From Eubacteriaceae bacterium (GTDB lineage: Bacteria > Bacillota > Clostridia > Lachnospirales > Lachnospiraceae), in assembly GCA_902362875.1 (NCBI GenBank), contig CABIYF010000002.1, positions 1-64,000 of the forward strand: 64,000 nt of DNA, in the 5' to 3' direction. Below the pieces are notes generated by a model. That model worked only from the letters and a program-made list of their open reading frames with translations, was not told the origin of the DNA and did no database searches. A program made the position numbers and the translations under genes. Shown here piece after piece: positions 54,501 to 62,427 of the stretch (positions are counted from its first letter, which is position 1; every line of letters begins with the position of its first letter).

Positions 54501-54881
54501 ATGGACATTGATGGACAGGTAACGATCAGCCTGAAGACATTTAACCAGCTTCAGGACAGAGCAAAGCAGGCGGACGAACTGAAAAAGAGAATGCAGGATC
54601 TGCAAGAGGAGATCACGGACATTATTGATCAGATCGACGAAACAGAAGCAGAACCGATCTTTCGTGAAATTGATGATAGCAATATGACAGATAAACAGAT
54701 ACAGAAAAGGTTCGATGAAGCGATTGCGAAGTTTAGGATCATTCTGGATCCGGAGAAGACAAAGCGTTTGATTCAGAAGTACATAGAAAAAGACAGAAGT
54801 GATTCACATGCGGATGTGAAGAACGCAAGCCGGAAGGTGCTGGAACAGATAACGATCACGATGAAAACAGAGGAGGAATAA
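54501..54881 (+). CDS. Coiled-coil phage protein between ParA and ParB
   Basis: A 126-residue acidic/helical protein (LKTFNQLQDRAKQADELKKRMQDLQEEITDIID) with a coiled coil at 12-40. It begins three bases after the parA stop and ends three before the parB-like gene. No known domain; an adaptor in partition is conceivable. Confidence 0.6.
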   Translation: MDIDGQVTISLKTFNQLQDRAKQADELKKRMQDLQEEITDIIDQIDETEAEPIFREIDDSNMTDKQIQKRFDEAIAKFRIILDPEKTKRLIQKYIEKDRSDSHADVKNASRKVLEQITITMKTEEE

Positions 54882-54883
54882 AC

Positions 54884-56251
54884 ATGGCAGCAGGATGGAG
54901 CGTAATGGATGCCTTAAATAAAAACAGCAAGGCAGCAGCAGAAGAGAAACCGAAAGCAAGATTCCGGACACGGGACATTAGCATCCGGAAGATTTACAGC
55001 AATGACAGGAATTTTTATTCGATGCCGGGAATTGAACAGCTGGCACAGGAGATCTTGGCGGTTGGTCTGATGGAGAATATGACAGTGGCATATGCGCCGT
55101 GTGAACGCGGAGAATATAAGATCATCGCCGGGGAAAGAAGATGGCGTGCATTGAATTTGTTACTGGAAAAGGGATATGAAGATTTTGAAACGGCGACATG
55201 CCAGATCAAAAGCGCAGCTGAAGAGAACGAAGAAATGGTACAGCTGATCATTGCGAATGCGTATCGTGACAAGACGATCGCGGACATGTTGGAAGAGGAA
55301 AAACGCCTGAAGGAATCACTTCAGTACATGAAGGATAATGGATTGACGCTTCAGGGGTACAAACTGGACAGCGGACGTCTGCGTGATGTGATTGCTTCGA
55401 TCATGAATATGACTGGAACGAAGATTGCACAGATCGAAAGCATTAACAAACATTTGATTCCGGAATTTTCAGCAGAACTGAAAGAAGGTCGCTTGACATT
55501 TTCAGCAGCATATGAAATTAGCGGAATGGCAGAGGATAAGCAGATGGAACTGCTGGAAAAGTACAAAGAAGGCGGGCTGTCATTAAAAGAAGTGAAACAG
55601 GCAAAGAAAGAGATCGAAGAAGCAGCAGAGAAAGCAGAAATTCCGGGGCAGATGAATTTGCCGGAAGATCCGGAGGAATGGGAGCAAGAGGAAGCAGAAG
55701 AGGAGCAGGAAGAAGAATGGCAGCAGGCACATCCGGAAAGCATCACATCACTTTGCTATTCATGCCAGCGATATTCAGAATGCAACGTGAAAACAGGGAC
55801 ATGTCAGGACTGTGATCGTTATGTTGATAAGGCGGAAGCTGAAAAGACGCCGGAACAGCGATATGACGAGGAGCAGGCGGCAATCGACAGGGAAACGGCG
55901 AAAAAGCTGACTGAAATGGAGCAGGAAGAAAAGATGAAGAACCTGCCTTCGGATGAAAAGAAAGCGCGAATGATGCGGGTGTCGGCGGAACTGTTCAAAG
56001 ACATCAAAGAAGGAAAGATCCGTCACATGATTGTAAAAGAGGATCAGGCGGGATACAGAGAAAAGGACATTTTGACACTGCTTGCATTCCGCGATGGAAG
56101 ATCAACAGGTGAACAGATGCGTGTGTGCATTACATGCGCCGATGATGCGCAGACATCCAGTGCGATCATTGAAGGATATGCTGTCATCGGGATCATGGAT
56201 GTTTACGATGCGGAAGCACTGGGATTGATTGACTTGGGGGATGAAGACTGA
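54884..56251 (+). CDS. ParB-like protein with C-terminal Cys cluster
   Basis: A 455-residue protein. The N-terminal ParB/Srx-like domain has MPGIEQLAQEILAVGLMENMTV and IIAGERRWRALNLL (GxRR box, about 84-92). A central ParB helix-turn-helix (about 165-235) is followed by a Glu-rich linker and a cysteine cluster SLCYSCQRYSECNVKTGTCQDC (about 287-308), then a mixed domain that is not recognised. The metal-binding insert and long C-terminus are unusual for ParB. Probable partner of the upstream ParA. AGGAGG and ATG spacing are good. Confidence 0.82.
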   Translation: MAAGWSVMDALNKNSKAAAEEKPKARFRTRDISIRKIYSNDRNFYSMPGIEQLAQEILAVGLMENMTVAYAPCERGEYKIIAGERRWRALNLLLEKGYEDFETATCQIKSAAEENEEMVQLIIANAYRDKTIADMLEEEKRLKESLQYMKDNGLTLQGYKLDSGRLRDVIASIMNMTGTKIAQIESINKHLIPEFSAELKEGRLTFSAAYEISGMAEDKQMELLEKYKEGGLSLKEVKQAKKEIEEAAEKAEIPGQMNLPEDPEEWEQEEAEEEQEEEWQQAHPESITSLCYSCQRYSECNVKTGTCQDCDRYVDKAEAEKTPEQRYDEEQAAIDRETAKKLTEMEQEEKMKNLPSDEKKARMMRVSAELFKDIKEGKIRHMIVKEDQAGYREKDILTLLAFRDGRSTGEQMRVCITCADDAQTSSAIIEGYAVIGIMDVYDAEALGLIDLGDED

Positions 56252-56523
56252 TGGCAGATAAAGATAAATTTATAAAACCGGAATTGAAGACATACAGCGC
56301 AAAGAAGTTGTTGACACAGGATAGACTGATGAACGCTATGATCGGAATTAGAGAAATTCAGACGCAGCTATGGAAAACGATGCCGGATGATCAGTATGAA
56401 AAGCTGGAACCGGAATTTGACACAGCGATCGCTGCAATGATGGCGCATATGTGCGGGGTGATGCCCGCACACGCGCAACCGGATCAGGAAAACGGTCAAG
56501 ATGTCCTGATGCCTGCGACATAG
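56251..56523 (+). CDS. Phage hypothetical protein
   Basis: A 90-residue protein, helical, with no recognised domain (KTYSAKKLLTQDRLMNAMIGIREIQTQLW). Its ATG overlaps the preceding stop (TGATG). Confidence 0.55.
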   Translation: MADKDKFIKPELKTYSAKKLLTQDRLMNAMIGIREIQTQLWKTMPDDQYEKLEPEFDTAIAAMMAHMCGVMPAHAQPDQENGQDVLMPAT

Positions 56524-56537
56524 GAAAGGAGAACGAC

Positions 56538-56915
56538 ATGGAAAAGAAATTCAATGAAGAAGCGTACAGAAACGGAGCAGAAGTTGTTTGCGACGTCTGC
56601 GGATCTGTAATTGAACACATAAATGTGAAAACAAGGATCATCGCAAGACAGGCGGAAGGATTCAACGTGACAGAACAGTATTTTACCTGTCAGGAATGCG
56701 GGAAGAAATACACAGTGCTGATTGTAGATCATGAAATGCAGTTCTTGATTCAGAAACGGCAGCAGGTGGAACGACAGATCAAACTGCATAGACAGATCCG
56801 AAGTCGGGCACAGACGATCCAGCGTCTGATCACAAAGATTGAAAAGATCAAGAAGCAGCAGGAAGAAAGAATGATTATGCTGAAGGAACAATACAAGGAG
56901 GAAATCGGATCATGA
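56538..56915 (+). CDS. Zinc-ribbon and coiled-coil phage protein
   Basis: A 125-residue protein. VVCDVCGSVIEH and FTCQECGKKYTV form a zinc ribbon (about 16-60), followed by a basic coiled coil. AAAGGAGA fits the start at 56538. Function unknown. Overlaps the next gene by 4 bases. Confidence 0.65.
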   Translation: MEKKFNEEAYRNGAEVVCDVCGSVIEHINVKTRIIARQAEGFNVTEQYFTCQECGKKYTVLIVDHEMQFLIQKRQQVERQIKLHRQIRSRAQTIQRLITKIEKIKKQQEERMIMLKEQYKEEIGS

Positions 56916-57103
56916 TGCAGATGAACATCGAAAGAATGATAAATGCAACAGGATCGTTGCTGATCTGGCTTGTGATGATACTGGCAGCAGTGATTCTTGC
57001 AGGTCTGATCATAATTGCAGCAAAGGCAATCAGTCAGGGCATTAAAGATATGGACAGGAAAGGAGAAAGGAAAGATGCAGATAACAACACTTCCGAAAGA
57101 TGA
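56912..57103 (+). CDS. Small membrane protein
   Basis: A 63-residue protein with one strong membrane helix (GSLLIWLVMILAAVILAGLIIIAAKAI) and a charged tail. ATGA overlap with the previous gene; overlaps the MazF-like start. Possibly a holin-like or accessory membrane protein; not certain. Confidence 0.6.
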   Translation: MMQMNIERMINATGSLLIWLVMILAAVILAGLIIIAAKAISQGIKDMDRKGERKDADNNTSER

Positions 57104-57618
57104 TGTAAAAAGAGGAGAAATCTATTATATAAGCCGGGGAGGATACAACACAGGAAGCGAACAGCAGGCAGACAGACCGGGCGTAATTGTCAGCAATGAT
57201 AAAAACAATAAAAATAGTCAGACACTGGAAGTTGTATATTTGACAACGCAGCCGAAGAATGAACTTCCGACACATTGCACGATCCGATCAACAGGGCGCG
57301 TCAGCACTGTTTTATGCGAACAGATCCATACAGTCGCTGTGGAACGCATTGGAAAATACATCGGAGTGTGTACAGCGCAGGAGATGCAGAACATCGACAT
57401 AGGGCTGATGATCTCGATCGGTTTAGGCGATGCGGGGGGGGGCGACAAAGGACAAAACAGTTGTCACTGATCAGAAAGAAGAGAAAAAAGCAGAGGAGAA
57501 AAAGACGGAAACGAAAGTCCAGACGGAAACAAATGAAGAACTGATCAAGACAAGGGCGGAAAGAGATATATTCAAGAAGCTGTATGAACAGATGACCGAA
57601 AGGCTGTTAGAAAGGTGA
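57075..57618 (+). pseudogene. MazF/PemK-like gene split at a G9 tract
   Basis: Residues 1-120 (57075 on, AAAGGAGAAAGG upstream) are a MazF/PemK fold: KRGEIYYISRGGYNTGSEQQADRPGVIVSN, EVVYLTTQPKNELPTHCTI, STVLCEQIHTVAVERIG. At 57434-57442 nine Gs shift the frame; the gene frame then ends at 57470 with an unrelated 11-residue tail. In the other frame a helical segment continues (KDKTVVTDQKEEKKAEE ... EELIKTRAERDIFKKLYEQMTERLLER, to 57618), matching the C-terminal extension I recall in phage MazF-like homologues. Eight Gs would give one protein of about 180 residues. It may be an error, a phase-variable tract or a slippage site. No antitoxin gene is adjacent. Confidence 0.72.
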
Positions 57619-57620
57619 GA

Positions 57621-57875
57621 ATGAGAAAAACACAGATTGTACTTGCAACAGGGGAAGTATACGACGTTGAAGACAAAGGAGAAAAAAGAATACTAATTCC
57701 AGTGGGATACATAAAGCAGGAGGAAGAAAAACATGAACAAAGTGATTTTGATGGGACGTTTAACACGGGATCCACAGGTGAGATACACACAGGGGCAGGA
57801 TCCGATGGCGATTGCAAGATTTACGCTTGCGGTCGATCGAAGGGGAAGAAAACAGGAAGGTCAGCAAGATGCTGA
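57621..57875 (+). CDS. Short ORF overlapping ssb
   Basis: An 84-residue frame starting MRKTQIVLATGEVYDVEDKGEKRILIP, after GAAAGGTGAG. Only its first 37 codons lie before ssb; the rest is ssb read in another frame. Probably a real short gene whose 3' part is uncertain. Confidence 0.35.
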   Translation: MRKTQIVLATGEVYDVEDKGEKRILIPVGYIKQEEEKHEQSDFDGTFNTGSTGEIHTGAGSDGDCKIYACGRSKGKKTGRSARC

Positions 57876-58167
57876 CTTTCCTTCTTGTGTTGCTTTTGGG
57901 AAAAGTGCGGAATTTGTGGAAAAGTATGTGCATCAGGGAACGAAGATTGTGTTGACCGGGCGGATCCAGACAGGAAGCTACACAAATAAAGACAATATCA
58001 AAGTATACACGACGGAAGTGATTGCGGAAGACATCGAATTCGCAGAAAGCAAAGCGGCAGCAGAGGGATCCAGCGGAGCAGGAGGACATCAAAAACCGGA
58101 TCAGACGGAAAACGATGGATTTATGAATATACCGGAAGGCATCGACGAAGAATTGCCTTTCAATTAA
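57733..58167 (+). CDS. ssb: Single-stranded DNA-binding protein
   Basis: A 144-residue OB-fold SSB. MNKVILMGRLTRDPQVRYTQGQDPMAIARFTLAVDR, FPSCVAFGKSAEFVEKYVHQGTKIVLTGRIQTGSYTNKD are conserved. A Gly/Glu-rich linker leads to the acidic tip DEELPFN used to recruit replication proteins. GGAGGAAG precedes the ATG. Fits a single-strand-producing (HUH) replication mode. Confidence 0.95.
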   Translation: MNKVILMGRLTRDPQVRYTQGQDPMAIARFTLAVDRRGRKQEGQQDADFPSCVAFGKSAEFVEKYVHQGTKIVLTGRIQTGSYTNKDNIKVYTTEVIAEDIEFAESKAAAEGSSGAGGHQKPDQTENDGFMNIPEGIDEELPFN

Positions 58168-58190
58168 GCAAAAAGGAAGGATGTGACGAT

Positions 58191-58808
58191 ATGGGGCTGA
58201 AAGAAGCGTTTAGAAAAGTGGGACAGGCGATCGAAGAAACAAAAATGAAGATCGGAATGAAAAAATACAAAAAAGGCGGAATTCAGGTCGAAGAAAAAGA
58301 CCAGAAGCCGGAAACGGTAATTCCTATAAATGATATTCCACTACCGGAAGAAAAAAGGGAAACAGAAGATGCAGAAATCCGAAAAATCGAAGATCTTCCG
58401 GCATATGAAGACAGAAAATTTTATATTGCGGCTAAAATGCAGGTTGAACCGAAGGAAGTGGAAAAAGTGATCAGAAAAACGGAAGCAGAATGGAATCTGT
58501 CGCCAGATAAGGCAGCAGAAACATTGAAAATGATCAGTGATGCAGCCGTGAAGCTGAATATGGCGTTTACGGAAATGATGGAAAATATACGGCAGGTAGC
58601 TGACAAAATATCAGAGGTTTTCAGGCGTATACATGAAAATAATACGATGACAGAAACACAGATCAGAAAAAGAGAATTATGGCGGCGATATTATGAGGAG
58701 AAAAGCCGGATGTCAAACAATGAGCGCAGAAGGCGAGGGATTCCGATGGTAAAACGACCAAAACGGCAGCAGTATAGACCGCCGAAAAAGAAGACGACAA
58801 AAGGATAA
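58191..58808 (+). CDS. Phage hypothetical protein, basic C-terminus
   Basis: A 205-residue helical protein with an amphipathic N-terminus (GLKEAFRKVGQAIEETK) and very basic tail (RRRRGIPMVKRPKRQQYRPPKKKTTKG) that could bind nucleic acid. No recognised domain. AAGGAAGG lies upstream. Confidence 0.6.
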   Translation: MGLKEAFRKVGQAIEETKMKIGMKKYKKGGIQVEEKDQKPETVIPINDIPLPEEKRETEDAEIRKIEDLPAYEDRKFYIAAKMQVEPKEVEKVIRKTEAEWNLSPDKAAETLKMISDAAVKLNMAFTEMMENIRQVADKISEVFRRIHENNTMTETQIRKRELWRRYYEEKSRMSNNERRRRGIPMVKRPKRQQYRPPKKKTTKG

Positions 58809-58823
58809 TAAAGGAAGGATGGT

Positions 58824-59324
58824 GTGGCAAATATGGAGCAGGAAAAGGAAAAGAATGAAGAAACCTTCGTGAAGAAGGTGGTGCAGACAGCACTGGAAGC
58901 GGAAAGACAGATCCGCAGGCAGCAGGTGCTGCACAACACACGGATGCTGATGGAAGAATACATCGAAATGAAAAGACACATTGAAAGTGCAGTATCGGAG
59001 GAAGAAGAACTGAAGGAAGAACAGTATGATGTATTCAGAGGAGAAGGCGCACATCTCGGAAGTGTTCGCAGGTCAAAAATGAAGACGGCAATGATGATTG
59101 CGAATATTGACAGAGCAATGGAAGAACTGCGGGCAGAATATGAAACGAAGGAAATGATATACAAATACGATGCCTTTAAGATGCATTATATTGACGGGGT
59201 ATCGTATGAAGAGATTGCAGACATCCAGAACTGCGGAAAGAACACACCGTCCAGATGGTCAAAAGAATTGATCAGGAAAATGTCGGTGAAGTTATTCGGG
59301 ATAGATGGCGTTGAAAAATATTAA
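58824..59324 (+). CDS. ArpU/sigma-like phage late regulator
   Basis: A 166-residue protein, helical and coiled in the first two thirds. The C-terminal YDAFKMHYIDGVSYEEIADIQNCGKNTPSRWSKELIRKMSVKLFG is a sigma-70 region 4-like helix-turn-helix as in ArpU-type regulators. Last gene before the packaging module, a usual place for a late-gene activator. GTG start with AAGGAAGG upstream; ATG 58833 is an alternative. Confidence 0.72.
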   Translation: MANMEQEKEKNEETFVKKVVQTALEAERQIRRQQVLHNTRMLMEEYIEMKRHIESAVSEEEELKEEQYDVFRGEGAHLGSVRRSKMKTAMMIANIDRAMEELRAEYETKEMIYKYDAFKMHYIDGVSYEEIADIQNCGKNTPSRWSKELIRKMSVKLFGIDGVEKY

Positions 59325-59351
59325 AAAGAAATCCTTTTTGCTTTTCTTTTT

Positions 59352-59377
59352 GGGGAAAAGTTGGGGAAAAGCTGGGG
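59352..59377 (+). repeat. Tandem 11-bp G-run repeat
   Basis: Three GGGG runs at 59352, 59363 and 59374 are spaced exactly 11 bases apart as GGGGAAAAG(T/C)T units. Noncoding, just after the ArpU-like gene. Could be a protein-binding site or a G-rich structure. Confidence 0.5.
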
Positions 59378-59410
59378 TTTTAATGGTGGGATGAAAGATG
59401 TAAACTGATA

Positions 59411-59477
59411 GCGTGGAAAGTTGCAAGAAGCGATTGTACAGAAATGTGCAGTCGCTTTTTTATTGCCATTTCCACGC
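59411..59477 (+). terminator. Early-late boundary terminator with outer stem
   Basis: The inner stem AGCGATTGTACA / TGTGCAGTCGCT with GAAA loop (59429-59456) ends in a T6 run. An outer pairing GCGTGGAAA...TTGCAA / TTGC...TTTCCACGC (59411-59426 with 59463-59477) encloses it and could compete or stabilise. Confidence 0.78.
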
Positions 59478-59555
59478 CCTTCTGAACACTGCAACGGGCA
59501 TCCGTAAAGATGCCTGCGTGCGGTGTGTATATAGCACGAAAGAAGGTGGTGCATA

Positions 59556-60023
59556 GTGCTATTACACAGATGTAAATGCGGGACATTGATACCGCAGGAA
59601 TTACGCTTGTGTCCGGACTGTGAAGCAAAGGAAAGCGACAAGGTGTCAAGGCACATGGAATACAATCTGCGCCGGAGAAATAAGAAAGCAGCAGCTTTTT
59701 ATGTGTCGGCGGAATGGCGCAAAGTACGGGCGTTTGCATTGTCTTTATATGACAGCTTAGACATGTATGCGTACTATGTTCAACACAAGATCGTTGTGGC
59801 TGACATGGTACACCACATCACAGAGATAGAAGAAGACTGGACGCAACGTTTGAACGTGGAAAATCTATTCCCGTTAAGCAATGGAAACCACGGGATCATC
59901 AGTGCGCTGTACAAGAAGGATGAAGCAACGAAAAGACAGACACAGGAGCTGCTACGGAACATTATCCGCCAGCACTGGAAAGGGGTAGGGGGTATCGAAA
60001 AAGTTTTGACCGGGCTGGATTAG
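59556..60023 (+). CDS. HNH-type endonuclease
   Basis: A 155-residue protein. An N-terminal zinc knuckle (CKCGTLIPQELRLCPDCE) leads to an HNH core: VADMVHHITEIEEDWTQRLNVENLFPLSNGNHGI (HH, N, H positions). HNH enzymes beside terminases assist packaging in many phages. GTG start with AAGGTGG upstream. Confidence 0.82.
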   Translation: MLLHRCKCGTLIPQELRLCPDCEAKESDKVSRHMEYNLRRRNKKAAAFYVSAEWRKVRAFALSLYDSLDMYAYYVQHKIVVADMVHHITEIEEDWTQRLNVENLFPLSNGNHGIISALYKKDEATKRQTQELLRNIIRQHWKGVGGIEKVLTGLD

Positions 60024-60089
60024 TCGCGCCCCCTCTATTCTGTGGAGAAAACTCCCCACGGAAATTTCAGATATAAGGGCAAACGGTCA

Positions 60090-60108
60090 TGTGTCAGATT
60101 CTGACACA
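60090..60108. promoter_or_regulatory. Perfect 9-bp inverted repeat before terminase
   Basis: TGTGTCAGA-T-TCTGACACA. Located between the HNH gene and the small terminase gene; candidate regulator site or packaging (cos/pac) element. No T run, so not a terminator. Confidence 0.55.
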
Positions 60109-60146
60109 ATCCGCAAGGAAAAGCAGCGGGAAAGGAGGTCGATATA

Positions 60147-60674
60147 ATGGCAGGACAACGACAGCCGATCGCGCTGGTACAAGCAAAAGGAAAGAAACAT
60201 CTGACAAAGGCAGAGATCGCAGAAAGAGAACGGACGGAAGTGAAAGCATCGTCGGACAGAGTGACGCCGCCGTCATACCTGACAGCTACGCAGAAAAAGG
60301 CATTCAGAAAAACAGTGAAAGAACTGCGGGCGATCGACCTGATTTCAAACTTGGACGTGGAAGCACTGGCGCGGTTAGTGATCGCGCAGGAGAAATACAG
60401 AGAAGTGACAGAAACGATTGCAAAGCAGCCACTGATGGTAACTGTGGCATACGACACAGGGGAAAAAGATGCAGAAGGCAATCCGATCATGGCAGAACAT
60501 GAGGTTGTGAACAGTCAGGTGGAACGTCTGGCGATCATTCAGGACAGGTATTTCAAACAGTGCCGACAGGGTGCAGCAGATTTTGGACTGACAGTATCGT
60601 CAAGATGCCGTCTGATTATTCCAAAAGCACCGGAAGCACCGAAGACAAACAAATTTAAAGACAAGTTTGCGTGA
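60147..60674 (+). CDS. Phage terminase small subunit, P27 family
   Basis: A 175-residue DNA-recognition subunit. TPPSYLTATQKKAFRKTVKELRAIDLISNLDVEALARLVIAQEKYRE and a C-terminal GLTVSSRCRLIIPKAPE match the P27 (TerS) family. AAAGGAGG precedes the ATG. It overlaps or abuts the large subunit gene. Confidence 0.9.
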   Translation: MAGQRQPIALVQAKGKKHLTKAEIAERERTEVKASSDRVTPPSYLTATQKKAFRKTVKELRAIDLISNLDVEALARLVIAQEKYREVTETIAKQPLMVTVAYDTGEKDAEGNPIMAEHEVVNSQVERLAIIQDRYFKQCRQGAADFGLTVSSRCRLIIPKAPEAPKTNKFKDKFA

Positions 60675-60681
60675 TGATGCG

Positions 60682-62421
60682 ATGCAGGACAGAACAACAC
60701 AGTACGCTGCGGATGTCCTTGCGGGAAAAATAATTGCCGGGGATCTGGTAAAACTTGCCTGCAAGCGTCATCTGGATGACATCGAAAAGTCAAAGGCTGC
60801 GCCATATAAATACTATTTTGATGTGGAGCAGGCGGAAAGAATCATTGAATTCGCTGAAACATTGACCATCGCAGAAGGCGAAGAGGAAGAACAGGTCGAA
60901 TGTTACGCATTCCAGTGTTTTATTCTCGGAAATCTGAACGGATGGCGGACGAAAACAGGCGGACACAGAAGATTCCGAACATCATATGTGCAACTTGGAA
61001 GACAGAACGGTAAATCTTTTCTGAATGGAATTCTGGCTGCATATTACGGAAATTTTGAGAAGTACAAATACGGTCAGATATACTGCACAGCAACAAAAAA
61101 AGATCAGTCGCTGATCGTATTCAATGAAATTGTGAAGTTTATCAGGTCAGATCCTGATCTGGATGAATGCTTCAACATACACGAACACAACAGCACAATA
61201 GATTGTTTGCTGACACATAGCAAAATAAAGGCACTTTCAAGAGATACGAAGTCGATCGACGGATTCCGCCCGTATCTTGGAATTGTTGATGAATACCATG
61301 CACACAAAAACGACCAGATGTACAAACTTCTGGAAGGCGGAATCAAGAAGATGAAATCTGCACTGATCAGTGTGATCACGACAGCAGGGTTTGATCTGAA
61401 GTCACCATGTTATGCATTGTATGAATATTGCGTGAAGGTGCTGAAAGGCATTGCACACAATGATTCACAGTTCATATACATCGCACAAATGGATGAAACA
61501 GACGACATGTGGACGCCGAAGAACTGGATCAAGGCGAATCCAATCCTGCAATATGATCCGGAAGCACTTGAAAACATGGTTCCGATTGCTGAAACAGCGA
61601 AAGAGATGGGCGGATCCAGTTTGCGTGATTTCATTGTGAAACAGCTGAACATGTGGATTCAATGGACGAATGATGTCTATTTGAAAGACATGGAATTGTG
61701 GCAAAATGGCGCAACAAAGAAGACACTAGAAGATTTTCGGGGACAGAAGTGCTATGTGGGACTGGATCTTTCTGCTGGTGGAGATTTGACATCACTGGCG
61801 ATCGTTTTTCCGTTCTTGAAAGATGATGTCAGAAAATATTTTGTTCATGCACACAGTTTCATACCGAAAAGAAGGGTTGAAGAACATATCAAAACAGACC
61901 GGACGGAATATGACTTATGGATCCGCGACGGACTTGTGACGGTAACAGAAACGATGGGCGGGGTAAAAACTGACTATCGGTATATTTTAACCTACTTGGA
62001 AAAAATCATCACCGATTATGAACTGGATGTGCAATTTATTCTTTACGATCCGCATAATGCGTCAGCTTTCCTGACTGATCTGGAAGCATTGGGATTCGAC
62101 AGCGTGGCTGTAACACAGTCAGCAAAGGCACTGAATGATGCAACGGTTGATTTCAAACTTGAAATTGAATCCGGAAATGTGGAACACGATGGAAACGCGA
62201 TGATCAAATGGTCGATCGCGAATGCAAAGACAACTTCCAACAGTTTCGGAGAAATCAAGATCGACAAAGAGTATCAGACAGAACGAATCGACGTGATAGA
62301 TGCGATTATTGACGCATGGACAGCTGCAATGAAAGGTGAAGTGAAACAGAATACAGCAGAATCGGTCGAAGAATGGCTGAAACTATATGAAGCAAGCAAG
62401 AAAAAACAGGCGAGGGGGTGA
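60682..62421 (+). CDS. Phage terminase large subunit
   Basis: A 579-residue packaging ATPase-nuclease. The ATPase has LGRQNGKS (Walker A, about 113-120) and LGIVDEYHAH (Walker B with catalytic Glu). TTAGFDLKSPCY is the coupling motif. The nuclease part has VGLDLSAGGDLTSLAI and FILYDPHNA and a late Asp-rich segment. The start could be ATG 60682 or TTG 60667, which overlaps the small subunit gene; no ribosome site decides it. Confidence 0.94.
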   Translation: MQDRTTQYAADVLAGKIIAGDLVKLACKRHLDDIEKSKAAPYKYYFDVEQAERIIEFAETLTIAEGEEEEQVECYAFQCFILGNLNGWRTKTGGHRRFRTSYVQLGRQNGKSFLNGILAAYYGNFEKYKYGQIYCTATKKDQSLIVFNEIVKFIRSDPDLDECFNIHEHNSTIDCLLTHSKIKALSRDTKSIDGFRPYLGIVDEYHAHKNDQMYKLLEGGIKKMKSALISVITTAGFDLKSPCYALYEYCVKVLKGIAHNDSQFIYIAQMDETDDMWTPKNWIKANPILQYDPEALENMVPIAETAKEMGGSSLRDFIVKQLNMWIQWTNDVYLKDMELWQNGATKKTLEDFRGQKCYVGLDLSAGGDLTSLAIVFPFLKDDVRKYFVHAHSFIPKRRVEEHIKTDRTEYDLWIRDGLVTVTETMGGVKTDYRYILTYLEKIITDYELDVQFILYDPHNASAFLTDLEALGFDSVAVTQSAKALNDATVDFKLEIESGNVEHDGNAMIKWSIANAKTTSNSFGEIKIDKEYQTERIDVIDAIIDAWTAAMKGEVKQNTAESVEEWLKLYEASKKKQARG

Positions 62422-62427
62422 TGCAGG

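Noticed and set aside
58663-59164. Minus-strand Ser/Phe-rich frames opposite the ArpU-like gene
   Set aside because: Antisense images of Glu/Lys-rich genes, low complexity and without starts.
60089-60502. 137-codon + strand frame over the small terminase
   Set aside because: Out of frame with the clear P27 terminase gene and of biased Gly/Arg/Asp composition.
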